Assembly: GCA_038229295.1 (NCBI GenBank)
Contig: JBBROO010000011.1
Coordinates: forward strand, 1 to 64,000
Origin: JAJPGZ01 sp038229295
GTDB lineage: Bacteria; Verrucomicrobiota; Verrucomicrobiia; Chthoniobacterales; UBA10450
DNA length: 64,000 bases
Direction of reading: 5' to 3'
Every line of letters begins with the position of its first letter. The first letter of the stretch is position 1. The notes beneath the pieces are model-generated. The model did no database searches and had not been told where the DNA came from. It worked only from the letters and a program-made list of their open reading frames with translations. This document shows positions 23,689 through 32,613 of the stretch, in pieces. Made by a program: the position numbers and the translations under genes.

Positions 23689-24954
23689 ATGGCGTACCTC
23701 AACGAGAATTATCTCAAGCTTCAGGCCAGCTATCTTTTTCCCGAGATCGCGCGGCGCGTGCGCGAGTTTTGCGAAAAGAATCCGGACGCGGCGAAGCGAT
23801 TGATCCGCTGCGGCATCGGCGATGTGACCGAACCTTTGCCGCAGGCCGCGATCGACGCCATGAAACGCGCGGCCGATGAACTAGGACATCGCGAAACATT
23901 TCGCGGATACGGCCCGGAACAAGGTTACGAGTTCCTAAGATCGACAATCGCGCAACACGATTACCGCGACCGCAAGATCGACATCTCCGACGATGAGATT
24001 TTCGTGAGTGACGGATCGAAATGCGATTGCGGTTACATCCTCGATATTCTCGGCGACCAAAATAAGATCGCGATCACCGATCCGGTTTATCCGGTTTACG
24101 TCGACACGAATGTGATGGCCGGTCACACCGGCCCGGCCAAGAAGGACGGCAGCTACGACGGCCTCGTTTATTTGCCGTGCACAGCGGAGAACAATTTCGT
24201 TCCCGCCCCGCCAAAGGAACATGTCGATCTTGTTTATCTTTGTTTCCCTAACAACCCGACCGGCGCAGTGGCGACGCGCGAGCAGCTGACACGTTGGGTC
24301 GAATACGCGCGAGAGCACAACGCCATCCTGCTTTTCGACGCTGCCTACGAAGCGTACATTTCACAGAACGAAGTTCCGCATTCGATTTTCGAAATAGAGG
24401 GTGCGCGTGATTGCGCGATTGAGTTTCGCAGTTGTTCCAAGACCGGCGGGTTCACCGGTGTGCGTTGCGGATTCACCGTGATGCCGAAAAGTCTTTTGGC
24501 GCAGACCGAGTCGGGAAAAAAGATGCCGCTGCATCCGTTGTGGCACCGGCGCTGGGCGACGAAAGCGAACAGCGTGAGTTATCCGGTGCAACGCGCGGCG
24601 GAAGCGTTGTATTCGCCGGCAGGTCGCGCGCAAGTGCGCGGCTTGGTCGACCATTACATGGGCAATGCGAAAATCCTGCGCGATGCGGCCGCTAAGATCG
24701 ACCCGCCTTCGCCCGGCTACGGCGCGGCAGGCATGGAAGTTTTCGGAGGGACGAACGCGCCTTATATCTGGGTGCGAACCCCGAACGGCCTAACGAGCTG
24801 GGAAATGTTCGATCGCATGCTGAACGAGCTCAATGTCGTCGTTACGCCCGGCAGCGGATTTGGCGCGCAAGGCGAAGGTTATTTCCGAATCTCGGCATTC
24901 AACAGCCGCGAAAACGCCGAAGAAGTCGCGCGGCGTCTCGGTGCTTTTCGTTAG
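23689..24954 (+). CDS. dapL: LL-diaminopimelate aminotransferase
   Basis: 421 residues, usual ~410. It converts tetrahydrodipicolinate directly to LL-diaminopimelate for lysine and peptidoglycan, the short DapL route found in Verrucomicrobia, Chlamydiae and plants among others. Landmarks are YLFPEIARRV, IRCGIGDVTEPLP, FRGYGPEQGYEFLR, DGSKCDCG, FPNNPTGAVA and the PLP-lysine block SCSKTGGFTGVRCGF. Two iterated motif copies (23939, 23973) encode RSTIA and RKIDI within it, and its stop TAG forms part of another. Identification is secure. Confidence 0.96.
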   Translation: MAYLNENYLKLQASYLFPEIARRVREFCEKNPDAAKRLIRCGIGDVTEPLPQAAIDAMKRAADELGHRETFRGYGPEQGYEFLRSTIAQHDYRDRKIDISDDEIFVSDGSKCDCGYILDILGDQNKIAITDPVYPVYVDTNVMAGHTGPAKKDGSYDGLVYLPCTAENNFVPAPPKEHVDLVYLCFPNNPTGAVATREQLTRWVEYAREHNAILLFDAAYEAYISQNEVPHSIFEIEGARDCAIEFRSCSKTGGFTGVRCGFTVMPKSLLAQTESGKKMPLHPLWHRRWATKANSVSYPVQRAAEALYSPAGRAQVRGLVDHYMGNAKILRDAAAKIDPPSPGYGAAGMEVFGGTNAPYIWVRTPNGLTSWEMFDRMLNELNVVVTPGSGFGAQGEGYFRISAFNSRENAEEVARRLGAFR

Positions 24955-25005
24955 ATCGACATCGACTCTTGTCGATCTAGTCGAGTCGCGTAACGTTTCG
25001 CAGCT

Positions 25006-25509
25006 TTGGAGAAAACGAGTCTTCCCAATCAAAATCTGCCGCAGCTTTACCGCTTTTGCTTTCTCATGCTCGGCGATGCGGCCAAAGCGCAGGAAGTTTT
25101 TCAGGCGATGATGCACGAAGCGTCGTTGCGCGCGGCGCAGGGGGAATTGCCGAAAGACCGGCTCTGGCTTTTTCGCGACGCACGCTTTCGCTGTCTGGAA
25201 TCGAGTGAGCAAGGTTTGCAGGCTGAAGATGTCGATCTTGAAGAGCATCCCATCGACGCGAACGCGCCGAAACAAATCGAGAAGCTCGAGCCGACGCAAC
25301 TCGCCATCTGGATTTCGGGTGCGCCCGATCCGCAACGCAGCGCGCTCGCACTTTTTTATCTCGACGAATTCGATCACGAAGAACTGCTGGGATTGACCGA
25401 ACTCAAAACGGGCGAGCTGGCGAAATTCATCGGCAACGCCCGACAGGAATTTCAAGCCTGGCTCAACGCCACCTTTCCTCAGGACGAGCCGCCGGAGGAG
25501 CAATTGTGA
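25006..25509 (+). CDS. degenerate ECF sigma factor-like protein
   Basis: 167 residues. LPQLYRFCFLMLGDAAKAQEVFQAMMHEA resembles sigma-70 region 2 and PDPQRSALALFYLDEFDHEELLGLTELKTGELAKFIGNARQEFQAWL resembles region 4, but key positions (the usual DAEDLVQE acidic pair and TVKSRLHRAR) are altered. TTG at 25006 is the first possible start after an in-frame TAA at 24991. The next gene overlaps it as GTGA, the classical sigma/anti-sigma arrangement. It may be a working divergent sigma factor or a regulatory remnant; DNA contact residues look weakened. Confidence 0.6.
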   Translation: MEKTSLPNQNLPQLYRFCFLMLGDAAKAQEVFQAMMHEASLRAAQGELPKDRLWLFRDARFRCLESSEQGLQAEDVDLEEHPIDANAPKQIEKLEPTQLAIWISGAPDPQRSALALFYLDEFDHEELLGLTELKTGELAKFIGNARQEFQAWLNATFPQDEPPEEQL

Positions 25510-26276
25510 AAATGCCGCGCCTCTCCCGTCGTCAACGCATGTTGATGCGATGCGCGCCGTTCAATGACGAGCGCATTCATGATCGCGCCATGCGCGCGGC
25601 TGTGTTTCGCGTGCGCAAGACGGACGAGTTCGCGCATCAGCTCGCGTTCGATCGCGCGGTCGCGGCCCTGGCGCAGGCGATTCCGATCCCGGCGGAAGTT
25701 ACGGAATGGCTTTCCAAAGGAACATTTGTCGCGCCGCCGAAATGGTCCTGGAAAAGAACTTTGCAGAATCCGGTCGTGCTGGCGTGCGCCGTAGCGGTCG
25801 GAGTGATAGCGGGCATTCTCGTTTTCAAGCTGGTCGAACGGATGAACGAATTTCCGGGCGAGACAACGGCAAAGCGATTGTTAGTCGTGGCGGCATCTGC
25901 GAAACCGATGATGCTGGATCCCGTGAAGACGGATGCCGGTGCGCTCGGCGATTTCTTTTTCATGAAGCACCGGCTGGCGCATTACGATGTGCCGGCGGAA
26001 TTCGCGGAGCTGAAAACACTTGGATGCCGCGCGTTCGATGACGAGGAAGGCCAGCGCGTGGGGCAGGTTTGGGTGGTCGAAAAGCGGATGCAGTTTTTTC
26101 TTTTCCCGGCCGAGCGCGATCCGAAGACCGGAGCGGCCCGCCATTTCGACGGCTGGCGTTATGTGGATCAAGACCGCTGGACCGGCGTCGTGCACGAAGA
26201 AAACGGTGTTTGTTTCATGGCCGCGGTGCGCGGGAGCGAAAAAGATCTGGCGCCTTACATTTCGAAGAAGGAATAG
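25506..26276 (+). CDS. single-pass membrane protein, possible anti-sigma partner
   Basis: 256 residues. A basic cytoplasmic N-terminus of ~85 residues, one membrane helix (NPVVLACAVAVGVIAGILVFKLV) and a ~140-residue periplasmic part with EEGQRVGQVWVVEKRMQFFLFPAE and GVVHEENGVCFMAAV. The topology and the 4-bp overlap with the sigma-like gene suggest an anti-sigma or sensor role, although no zinc-binding HxxxCxxC motif is visible. The stop TAG is part of an iterated motif copy and a second copy follows at 26290. Confidence 0.55.
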   Translation: MKMPRLSRRQRMLMRCAPFNDERIHDRAMRAAVFRVRKTDEFAHQLAFDRAVAALAQAIPIPAEVTEWLSKGTFVAPPKWSWKRTLQNPVVLACAVAVGVIAGILVFKLVERMNEFPGETTAKRLLVVAASAKPMMLDPVKTDAGALGDFFFMKHRLAHYDVPAEFAELKTLGCRAFDDEEGQRVGQVWVVEKRMQFFLFPAERDPKTGAARHFDGWRYVDQDRWTGVVHEENGVCFMAAVRGSEKDLAPYISKKE

Positions 26277-26313
26277 ATCGACATCTCGTAAGATCGACAT
26301 GTGCGCGGTCGCG

Positions 26314-26342
26314 TTGACACTTCCTCGTGCGCGCTTCAACTT
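26314..26342 (+). promoter_or_regulatory. candidate promoter of tRNA-Met
   Basis: TTGACA (26314-26319), 17 bases, CAACTT (26337-26342). The predicted start near 26349 lies 8 bases before the mature tRNA 5' end. The -35 is perfect and the -10 is weak. Confidence 0.5.
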
Positions 26343-26356
26343 TGTCGCCGCCTCAC

Positions 26357-26428
26357 GCCAGGGTAGCTCAGTGGTAGAGCAGGGGACTCATAAGCCCTTG
26401 GTCGGGAGTTCAACTCTCCCCCCTGGCA
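26357..26428 (+). tRNA. tRNA-Met (anticodon CAT)
   Basis: A full cloverleaf can be drawn: acceptor GCCAGGG pairs with CCCTGGC, D-arm GCTC...GAGC, anticodon loop CTCATAA with CAT, T-arm GGGAG-TTCAACT-CTCCC. The 3' CCA is not encoded (CACTTTT follows). The anticodon stem has one A-G mismatch next to the loop. A T-run directly after the gene may end transcription, although the next ATG lies within 10 bases. Elongator Met versus Ile2 (lysidine-modified CAT) cannot be told apart with certainty. Confidence 0.92.
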
Positions 26429-26435
26429 CTTTTTT

Positions 26436-27947
26436 ATGACGAGCGATTTTGCGGCAAAAATTTTCGCGGGCGGAAAAGATTACCAGCTGACGCGATTCGT
26501 TATTCTGCGTTTGTTAGGTTTCGTTTACGCGATCGCCTTTCTCGTGGCGGTGAATCAGCTCGTGCCGTTGATCGGGGAACACGGAATCACTCCGGCAAAT
26601 CATTTTCTGGAACGGATTCAATCGCATTTCGGTTCGCGCACAGCGGCGATGCTGCAAGTGCCGACGCTCTTTTGGTTCGGCATCTCCGATCATGCATTGT
26701 CGATCTTTGCCTGGATTGGTCTCGCGCTTTCGCTTGTCGTCGTCGCCGGATACGCCAACGCAATCATCATGTCGATCTTGTGGGCGATGTACATGTCGAT
26801 CGTCCACGTCGGGCAAATCTGGTACGGGTACGGTTGGGAAACGCAACTTCTCGAGACCGGCTTCTTATCGATCTTTCTCTGTTCGTTAGTCGAGGCGCGG
26901 CCATTTCCGAAACGTCCGCCGCCGCTTCTCGTCATCTGGTTATTTCGCTGGCTCGGATTTCGCATCATGATCGGCGCCGGTCTCATCAAACTACGCGGCG
27001 ACGCGTGTTGGCGCGATCTCACTTGCCTCTATTACCATTACGAGACGCAGCCGATCCCGAGCCCGATCAGTCGTTATCTCCATTTCGCGCCGCACTGGTT
27101 TCACAACATCGAAACCGCCTGGAATCATTTCATCGAATTGATCGTGCCGTGGTTTTCATTCGGGCCGCGCCACGCACGCCACATTGCCGGCGTGCTGCTC
27201 GTTAGCTTCCAAATATTTCTCATTATCAGCGGCAACCTGTCGTTCCTGAATTACGTGACGATCATTCCATTCATCGCTTGCTTCGATGATTCGTTTTGGC
27301 GGAAAATTCTTCCGCGGTCGCTGGTCAATCGCGCTAACGAATCTGAGCCATCGCGCGTCCAGTTCGGCCTCAGCATCGCATTGTCGATCTTAGTGGCATA
27401 TCTCAGCATCGCGCCGGTAACCAATTTGATTTCCGCACGGCAGATCATGAATTCGTCATTCGATCCGTTCGATCTGGTGAATACCTACGGCGCCTTCGGC
27501 GTGGTCGGTCGGGAACGCGAGGAAATTATTTTCGAAGGCACCGACGATGCCGTCATCACCGGCGATACAAAATGGAAGGAGTACGAATTCAAAGCAAAAC
27601 CAGGCGACCCGAATCGCCGTCCGCCATTCGTCGCGCCATATCAACCGCGCATTGACTGGCAAATCTGGTTCGCGGCCATGGCCTCACCCGGCGATTATCC
27701 GTGGACGCTTCACTTCGTTTGGAAACTTTTGCATAACGACCGCGGCACACTCTCGCTTATCGCGAACAATCCATTCCCGGATTCCGCTCCGCATTACGTT
27801 CGCGCGCGACTCTATCGGTACCAATTCGCGCCGATCGGCGACCATGGCTGGTGGAAAAGAGAACCAATCGGCGAATGGCTTCCTCCGCTCACGATCGACG
27901 ATGCGGAGCTCCGGCGCTTTCTTACGGCGATGGATTGGCTTGAATAG
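26436..27947 (+). CDS. lipase maturation factor (LMF1-like) family membrane protein
   Basis: 503 residues with about eight membrane helices in the first 330 residues and a hydrophilic C-terminal domain. The motifs LGFRIMIGAGLIKLRGDACWRDLTCLYYHYETQPIPSP and YGAFGVVGREREEIIFEGT, and the later EYEFKAKPGDPNRRPPFVAPYQPRIDWQIWFAA, are characteristic of the LMF1 family. The animal homologues mature lipases in the ER. The bacterial role is unknown, though several other verrucomicrobial-type genomes carry it. Starts 7 bp after the tRNA gene. Confidence 0.88.
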   Translation: MTSDFAAKIFAGGKDYQLTRFVILRLLGFVYAIAFLVAVNQLVPLIGEHGITPANHFLERIQSHFGSRTAAMLQVPTLFWFGISDHALSIFAWIGLALSLVVVAGYANAIIMSILWAMYMSIVHVGQIWYGYGWETQLLETGFLSIFLCSLVEARPFPKRPPPLLVIWLFRWLGFRIMIGAGLIKLRGDACWRDLTCLYYHYETQPIPSPISRYLHFAPHWFHNIETAWNHFIELIVPWFSFGPRHARHIAGVLLVSFQIFLIISGNLSFLNYVTIIPFIACFDDSFWRKILPRSLVNRANESEPSRVQFGLSIALSILVAYLSIAPVTNLISARQIMNSSFDPFDLVNTYGAFGVVGREREEIIFEGTDDAVITGDTKWKEYEFKAKPGDPNRRPPFVAPYQPRIDWQIWFAAMASPGDYPWTLHFVWKLLHNDRGTLSLIANNPFPDSAPHYVRARLYRYQFAPIGDHGWWKREPIGEWLPPLTIDDAELRRFLTAMDWLE

Positions 27948-27991
27948 CGCTCGACAACGAAATGAAAGCGCTTTCTCTCTGAGTTGATTCA

Positions 27992-29236
27992 ATGCTGTTG
28001 CGAAATTTCACATGGCTGCTGCTTCTAGGATTTGGTTTGCTTTCAGGGCCCGGCGTCGATGGTTCGGCGGCGTTGTCGCCCGAAAGATCGACATCTTCCG
28101 CATCGTCGAAACTGGGCGCTGAAGTTGGAGTCGATGCCGTTGCTTTGCTTTTTCTTCCCGACCATCTGTTCATGAAATCTGCAACTGCTGTCAGCACCGA
28201 TTATCTGAAGCGGATCGCCGATCCGAAGTCGCCGTTGCAGTCGACTCACGCGGCGTATGCGCAGGGAAAGATCAATCGGCGAGAAGTGATGGAACGGCTG
28301 CCGCATGTGGCCATGATCGGCGATAGTCTGTCGAAAAATGCTTATGTCTCTTCGATTCCAAGTACGTTTTGGCGCGCGCGAACGGAGAGGCGCCGCGATT
28401 GGTTCCTCGATACCGATCCTTCGCCAGCGAGTGTCTACAGCGTTTTTGAAAGGCTGGAAAAAATCACGCCGCTGGTCGCAACGGAGCACAGCGGGGTGGG
28501 AGCGATCGTGGACCGGGGCGATGTGCGAGAAAATTTTGTCCGGCGACTTGTGCGCACGCGAAATTTCTCCGGCCAGGTCGATCAAGTTCTAAAGGCGCGT
28601 CGATATCCCGATCTCGTTATGCTTTGGATCGGGCATAACAATCTCGATTGGGCGGCGGGAATGTCGCCTAACGAACGGGCGCATCCGGAGAAGCGTTTCG
28701 AAGAGTCTGCTAAAATTTTCGAGAAAAATTATCGGCGTCAGGTGCTGCGATTAATCGCTCGGGCGGAAAAGGAAGAGCACAAGGTGTCGATCGTGGTGTT
28801 TGGTCTGGTTAATTTCGAAGCCTTCTTCAAAGCGCGCGAAGAAGCGGAGGCATTGCGCGCGAAGAATCGGAAGTTGTATCCGTATCTGGAAATCGATTAC
28901 GGGCATTTTCTTTCCATGCGACCGGAATATCGCGGCGGCATGATTCGGCTTTCCCGCAAGATCGACAAGGAACTTGAGGCGATGGTAACGGATTTGAATC
29001 ACGGCTGCCCGCCTAACGTGCAACTGCGATACTCCGATGCGCTGGCGAATGTCGACATCGGCCGCGCGGAATTGATTCACGACATGGACGCATGGCATCC
29101 CTCGGTAAAAGGCCACAGCCTTTTGGCCAAGGCCGCGTTCAGTGCGCTTCGGCCGAGTTTGGAATTTTTGGCGATCGAGGCGATCAAGAAAGAATCAGAC
29201 GTTTCCCATCTCGGCGATCATGGCGCGGGCCGCTGA
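27992..29236 (+). CDS. exported SGNH/GDSL-type hydrolase
   Basis: 414 residues with an N-terminal hydrophobic signal or anchor (LLLLGFGLLSGPGV). IGDSLSKNAY holds the nucleophilic Ser block, WIGHNNLDW the Asn block and DMDAWHPSVKGH the Asp/His pair of SGNH hydrolases. It probably hydrolyses an ester on a carbohydrate or lipid; the substrate is unknown. The 3' end overlaps that of the convergent regulator gene by 42 bp, and the last ~15 residues (SDVSHLGDHGAGR) look like an extension. An iterated motif copy encodes RSTSS after the signal. Confidence 0.78.
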   Translation: MLLRNFTWLLLLGFGLLSGPGVDGSAALSPERSTSSASSKLGAEVGVDAVALLFLPDHLFMKSATAVSTDYLKRIADPKSPLQSTHAAYAQGKINRREVMERLPHVAMIGDSLSKNAYVSSIPSTFWRARTERRRDWFLDTDPSPASVYSVFERLEKITPLVATEHSGVGAIVDRGDVRENFVRRLVRTRNFSGQVDQVLKARRYPDLVMLWIGHNNLDWAAGMSPNERAHPEKRFEESAKIFEKNYRRQVLRLIARAEKEEHKVSIVVFGLVNFEAFFKAREEAEALRAKNRKLYPYLEIDYGHFLSMRPEYRGGMIRLSRKIDKELEAMVTDLNHGCPPNVQLRYSDALANVDIGRAELIHDMDAWHPSVKGHSLLAKAAFSALRPSLEFLAIEAIKKESDVSHLGDHGAGR

Positions 29237-32200
29237 TTCTTCAGCTTCAAGACTGCACTCGTGGGCGAGTGACACCGCTTTCTTCAGCGTATTAGCGGCG
29301 CCATCCCGATCTGAACACGCCAGTTCTGCTTTCGCCTGAGCAAGCATCGAGCGGGCAAGATCATACTTCGCGTCGATTTTTCCCAGAAGCAGCGAACTTT
29401 TCGCGAGATGCGCGACAGCTTCACTGACCCGATCGGGAATTACAGTCAGCGTTCGACCCAAAGCTCGTTCGGCCAGCGCTTCGGCAATGGCGCTGCCCGC
29501 AACTTTAGCTAGCGTGAGAGCCTCCTCGGCTTTCTTCAACGCCGCGCCGGCATCGCCGGATTGCAGCAATGTTTCCGCTTCAATCGCGGCGAACCATTCT
29601 CCGAGAAGCAATCGGCCGCCTAACGGTTTGGCTGCTTCGCGCGCATCGCTCCAGTGTTTCAACGATTCGGAACAATTTCCGACGGCGGCCAGTCCCCACG
29701 CGACAAAGGAGTTTGTCGAATACCGAAACATGGCGTCGCCACTTTTTTCAGCGACCGCCAACGCCGTTCGTGCGCTCTCGATTCCGTCGGCATACTTGCC
29801 TGCCACCAAATGAATCAATGCCAGTCCGGTATGCGCCATCGCTTCGGCGTTTTGGTCGCGGCCGAGCCGGGCAATTTCGAGAGCGCCGTTCAAATCGGAC
29901 AAGCCATTGGCATAATCGCCCATGCAAGCGCGTGAGCTGCCGCGATACATATAAGCAAACAACACTTCGTGACGATTGTTGGCCGCTTCCAAAAGCGGAA
30001 TTGCCTGGTCGAGCAGTTGTTCAGATTTTTTGAATTGGCCCTGCATGAAAAGAACGCGGCCGATGACCGCGCCGGGCAGCGCTAACAATTCGGGATCTCC
30101 CAGCATCGGTGCGACGGCCAAAACTTTTTGGAAGTAGCCGATCGCTTCCCGCAATTTGCCGCCGTAATAATGTGCGCGTCCGATCCAAAGTTGAATGCGT
30201 CCCAGCCGCACTGGATCGTCGAGCGATTGCGCCACACTTTCGGCTTCCAGAAGTCGGGCCAGATTTTTCTCCGGTGACTCGGCCTGCAATGACGCGCCGA
30301 CAAGTTTGATGGTGATGTCGATGTACTGCTGGAGATGCGGCGGATCTTTCTCGAAGCGCTCGAGACACTCCAGCGCGCGCCGGTAATGCGAGCGCGCCTC
30401 CGCGTAGGCACAAACTCGGAACGCTCCATCGGCTGAGCGAACGGAATGTTGGAGCGCTTTTTCCCACGATTCCGCGCTGAAATAGTGATACGCCAGGAGC
30501 CCGCTAAACTCGTCGATCCGCTGCACGAAGATTCCCTCCATCGCTTCACCGACTTTCTGGTGCAGAAGTTTGCGCGCCGGCGCGAGCAAGGTCTGGTAGG
30601 CGACTTCCTGCATTAGCGCATGCTTAAAAATATATTCAATCTCGGGGACACGCGAACGTTCCCGGACCAGATCTGCTTCCTGAAGCGCGCTTAATTGTGG
30701 ATCGAGTGGATCCGGCCCGCTCCCCATTTTCTCCAGAATCCGGTAGAAGAAAACGCGTCCGATCACGGCCGCTTTTTGAATCACGCGCTTTGATTCCTCC
30801 GGAAGCCGATCCAAACGCGAGAGCAGCACTCCCTGTAAAGTATCAGGAACGTGAAGCGTTTCGACCAATTCGCTGACTTCCCAACCGCGCTCGCTTTTTG
30901 TCAGAACGCCTCTTTCAATGAGCGAACGCAGCACTTCTTCGAGAAAGAATGGGTTGCCCCCGGATTTATCGAGAATTTCCTCACTGAGTTTTTCCGGCAA
31001 ATAATTTCCGCCGAGCAATTGTTCGACTAAACCCCGGCTCGATTCCGCGGAGAGCGGCTCCAGTGAAATATTAGTTAGGCGGCTGCGATGCTCATCCAGC
31101 GCCGCCCGAAGTTTTTCCCAGTGTCCGGCCGGATCATTGGCGGTGCGGCTCACCCCAATAATGGCGATTCGTCCGCGGGTCGCCAGGGGCAGAAGATGAC
31201 CCAGAAGCTCGATCGAACTGTGATCGGCCCAATGCAGATCCTCCAACAGAATAACGACCGGCTTTTCCTCGGACAGGCGCAGCAGCAGTTGCTCGATGAT
31301 CCCGAAAAGGCGAACGCGGAACGCTTCTCCTTTGAGTTGCTTTAGAATTTCAAGCTCGGCCTCGGAGAGATGTAAGACCAACAATTGCGCCAGCACCGGA
31401 TACACATCGGGTTCGCCCGGAAACATCTTGTCGATGTACGCGCGCAGCGCGTTTTGCGCCGCCTCTTCTCCCTGCTCATCCGCAATGCCGACGTGGCGTC
31501 GCAACAAATCCAGGAACGGCCCGTAGCTCAGCGTGTGGCTGAAAGCGAAACATCGTCCTTCCAGCCACGTGAATTTTCCCGCCGCCGCCCGACGGATATC
31601 CGACAGCAGGCGCGTTTTTCCGACACCGGCTTCGCCATAAACAAATGCAATGCATCCTTCGCCCGCTTCGACTCCGTCGAGACATTTTTCCAATCTTGCC
31701 AGCTCGTCGGCGCGACCCATCAAAGGAGAAACGAGACCTTCAAGACCGCGTACCTTCTCCGGTTGAATCTTGGCGCCGATCAATTCGAAAATCGGAAGCG
31801 AATCCTTTTTCCCTTTTACCCGAATCGGATCGAGCGCTTTGAAATTAAAAGCGCCATGCGTCAAGCGGTGCGTACTTTGGCTAACGAAAATCTGGCCACC
31901 GGTCGCCGCGCTCTCCAACCGTGACGCCACATTCACCGTGTCGCCCATAACGGTGTAACTCATGCGCAAATCATTGCCGACATTTCCGGCGATCACCGTC
32001 CCCGAATTGATTCCGATGTGCAGACTCAAGGGCTCTTTCAACTTGTCGATCCAACGGCGATTAAACGCTTCCAGACGTTCTCTCATCGCCAGACATGCGC
32101 GCAACGCGCGTTCGGCATCATCTTCCAGCGCGATGGGCGCGCCGAAAACCGCCATCACGCAATCGCCAATAAATTTGTCCACCATCCCTTCGTGCTGGTA

Positions 32201-32587
32201 AACGGCGGTCGTTAGTTCCTTCATGCAATCATTTGCAAACGCCGCCACCTCTTCCGCATCGAGCCGCTCCGAAAGCGCAGTGAACCCGGAAATATCGGCG
32301 AAGATCACGGTGACCTGCCGGCGCTCGCCTTCCACCTGACCGCTCGCACGAATTTTTTCGGCCAGATGTTTCGGGATATAACTTTGTAACTGGGCCAGTA
32401 AATCTTGATCGGGCGAACCTCGTTCGAGAGCCGCCGCCGCTGCGTCTTCGAGAAGGGAATCGAGTAAATTGCGCAGCGGCTTGAGAGTGAGCTCAACCGT
32501 CGCGTCCCCGAGCGTGGCGCGTTGACCTTCCTGAGCGGCGATGGCCGCGCGCAGTTGCGCGATCTGCTCCTCGCGAGAGTTCTTCAC
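29195..32587 (-). CDS. class III nucleotide cyclase domain + AAA ATPase + TPR regulator
   Basis: 1130 residues, GTG start at 32587. After a short helical N-terminus, the class III adenylate/guanylate cyclase domain (about 88-270) shows IFADISGF with Asp98 and KFIGDCVMAVFGAP with Asp142 as metal ligands and SGTVIAGNVG and MGDTVNVASRLE in the active-site region. An AAA/STAND ATPase follows, with Walker A GEAGVGKTR (about 321-325) and Walker B LLEDLHWAD. The last ~450 residues are TPR-like helical repeats. Such proteins couple protein-protein sensing to cyclic nucleotide production. It carries no copy of the iterated motif, unusual for its length here. Confidence 0.9.
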   Translation of the reverse strand: MKNSREEQIAQLRAAIAAQEGQRATLGDATVELTLKPLRNLLDSLLEDAAAAALERGSPDQDLLAQLQSYIPKHLAEKIRASGQVEGERRQVTVIFADISGFTALSERLDAEEVAAFANDCMKELTTAVYQHEGMVDKFIGDCVMAVFGAPIALEDDAERALRACLAMRERLEAFNRRWIDKLKEPLSLHIGINSGTVIAGNVGNDLRMSYTVMGDTVNVASRLESAATGGQIFVSQSTHRLTHGAFNFKALDPIRVKGKKDSLPIFELIGAKIQPEKVRGLEGLVSPLMGRADELARLEKCLDGVEAGEGCIAFVYGEAGVGKTRLLSDIRRAAAGKFTWLEGRCFAFSHTLSYGPFLDLLRRHVGIADEQGEEAAQNALRAYIDKMFPGEPDVYPVLAQLLVLHLSEAELEILKQLKGEAFRVRLFGIIEQLLLRLSEEKPVVILLEDLHWADHSSIELLGHLLPLATRGRIAIIGVSRTANDPAGHWEKLRAALDEHRSRLTNISLEPLSAESSRGLVEQLLGGNYLPEKLSEEILDKSGGNPFFLEEVLRSLIERGVLTKSERGWEVSELVETLHVPDTLQGVLLSRLDRLPEESKRVIQKAAVIGRVFFYRILEKMGSGPDPLDPQLSALQEADLVRERSRVPEIEYIFKHALMQEVAYQTLLAPARKLLHQKVGEAMEGIFVQRIDEFSGLLAYHYFSAESWEKALQHSVRSADGAFRVCAYAEARSHYRRALECLERFEKDPPHLQQYIDITIKLVGASLQAESPEKNLARLLEAESVAQSLDDPVRLGRIQLWIGRAHYYGGKLREAIGYFQKVLAVAPMLGDPELLALPGAVIGRVLFMQGQFKKSEQLLDQAIPLLEAANNRHEVLFAYMYRGSSRACMGDYANGLSDLNGALEIARLGRDQNAEAMAHTGLALIHLVAGKYADGIESARTALAVAEKSGDAMFRYSTNSFVAWGLAAVGNCSESLKHWSDAREAAKPLGGRLLLGEWFAAIEAETLLQSGDAGAALKKAEEALTLAKVAGSAIAEALAERALGRTLTVIPDRVSEAVAHLAKSSLLLGKIDAKYDLARSMLAQAKAELACSDRDGAANTLKKAVSLAHECSLEAEESAARAMIAEMGNV

Positions 32588-32613
32588 GACCGCCTTGTAT
32601 CATTTTCCACGCC

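Noticed and set aside
29142..29339. Small open frames at the convergent 3' overlap of the SGNH and cyclase genes
   Set aside because: No homology or start signal; they are shadows of the two overlapping genes.
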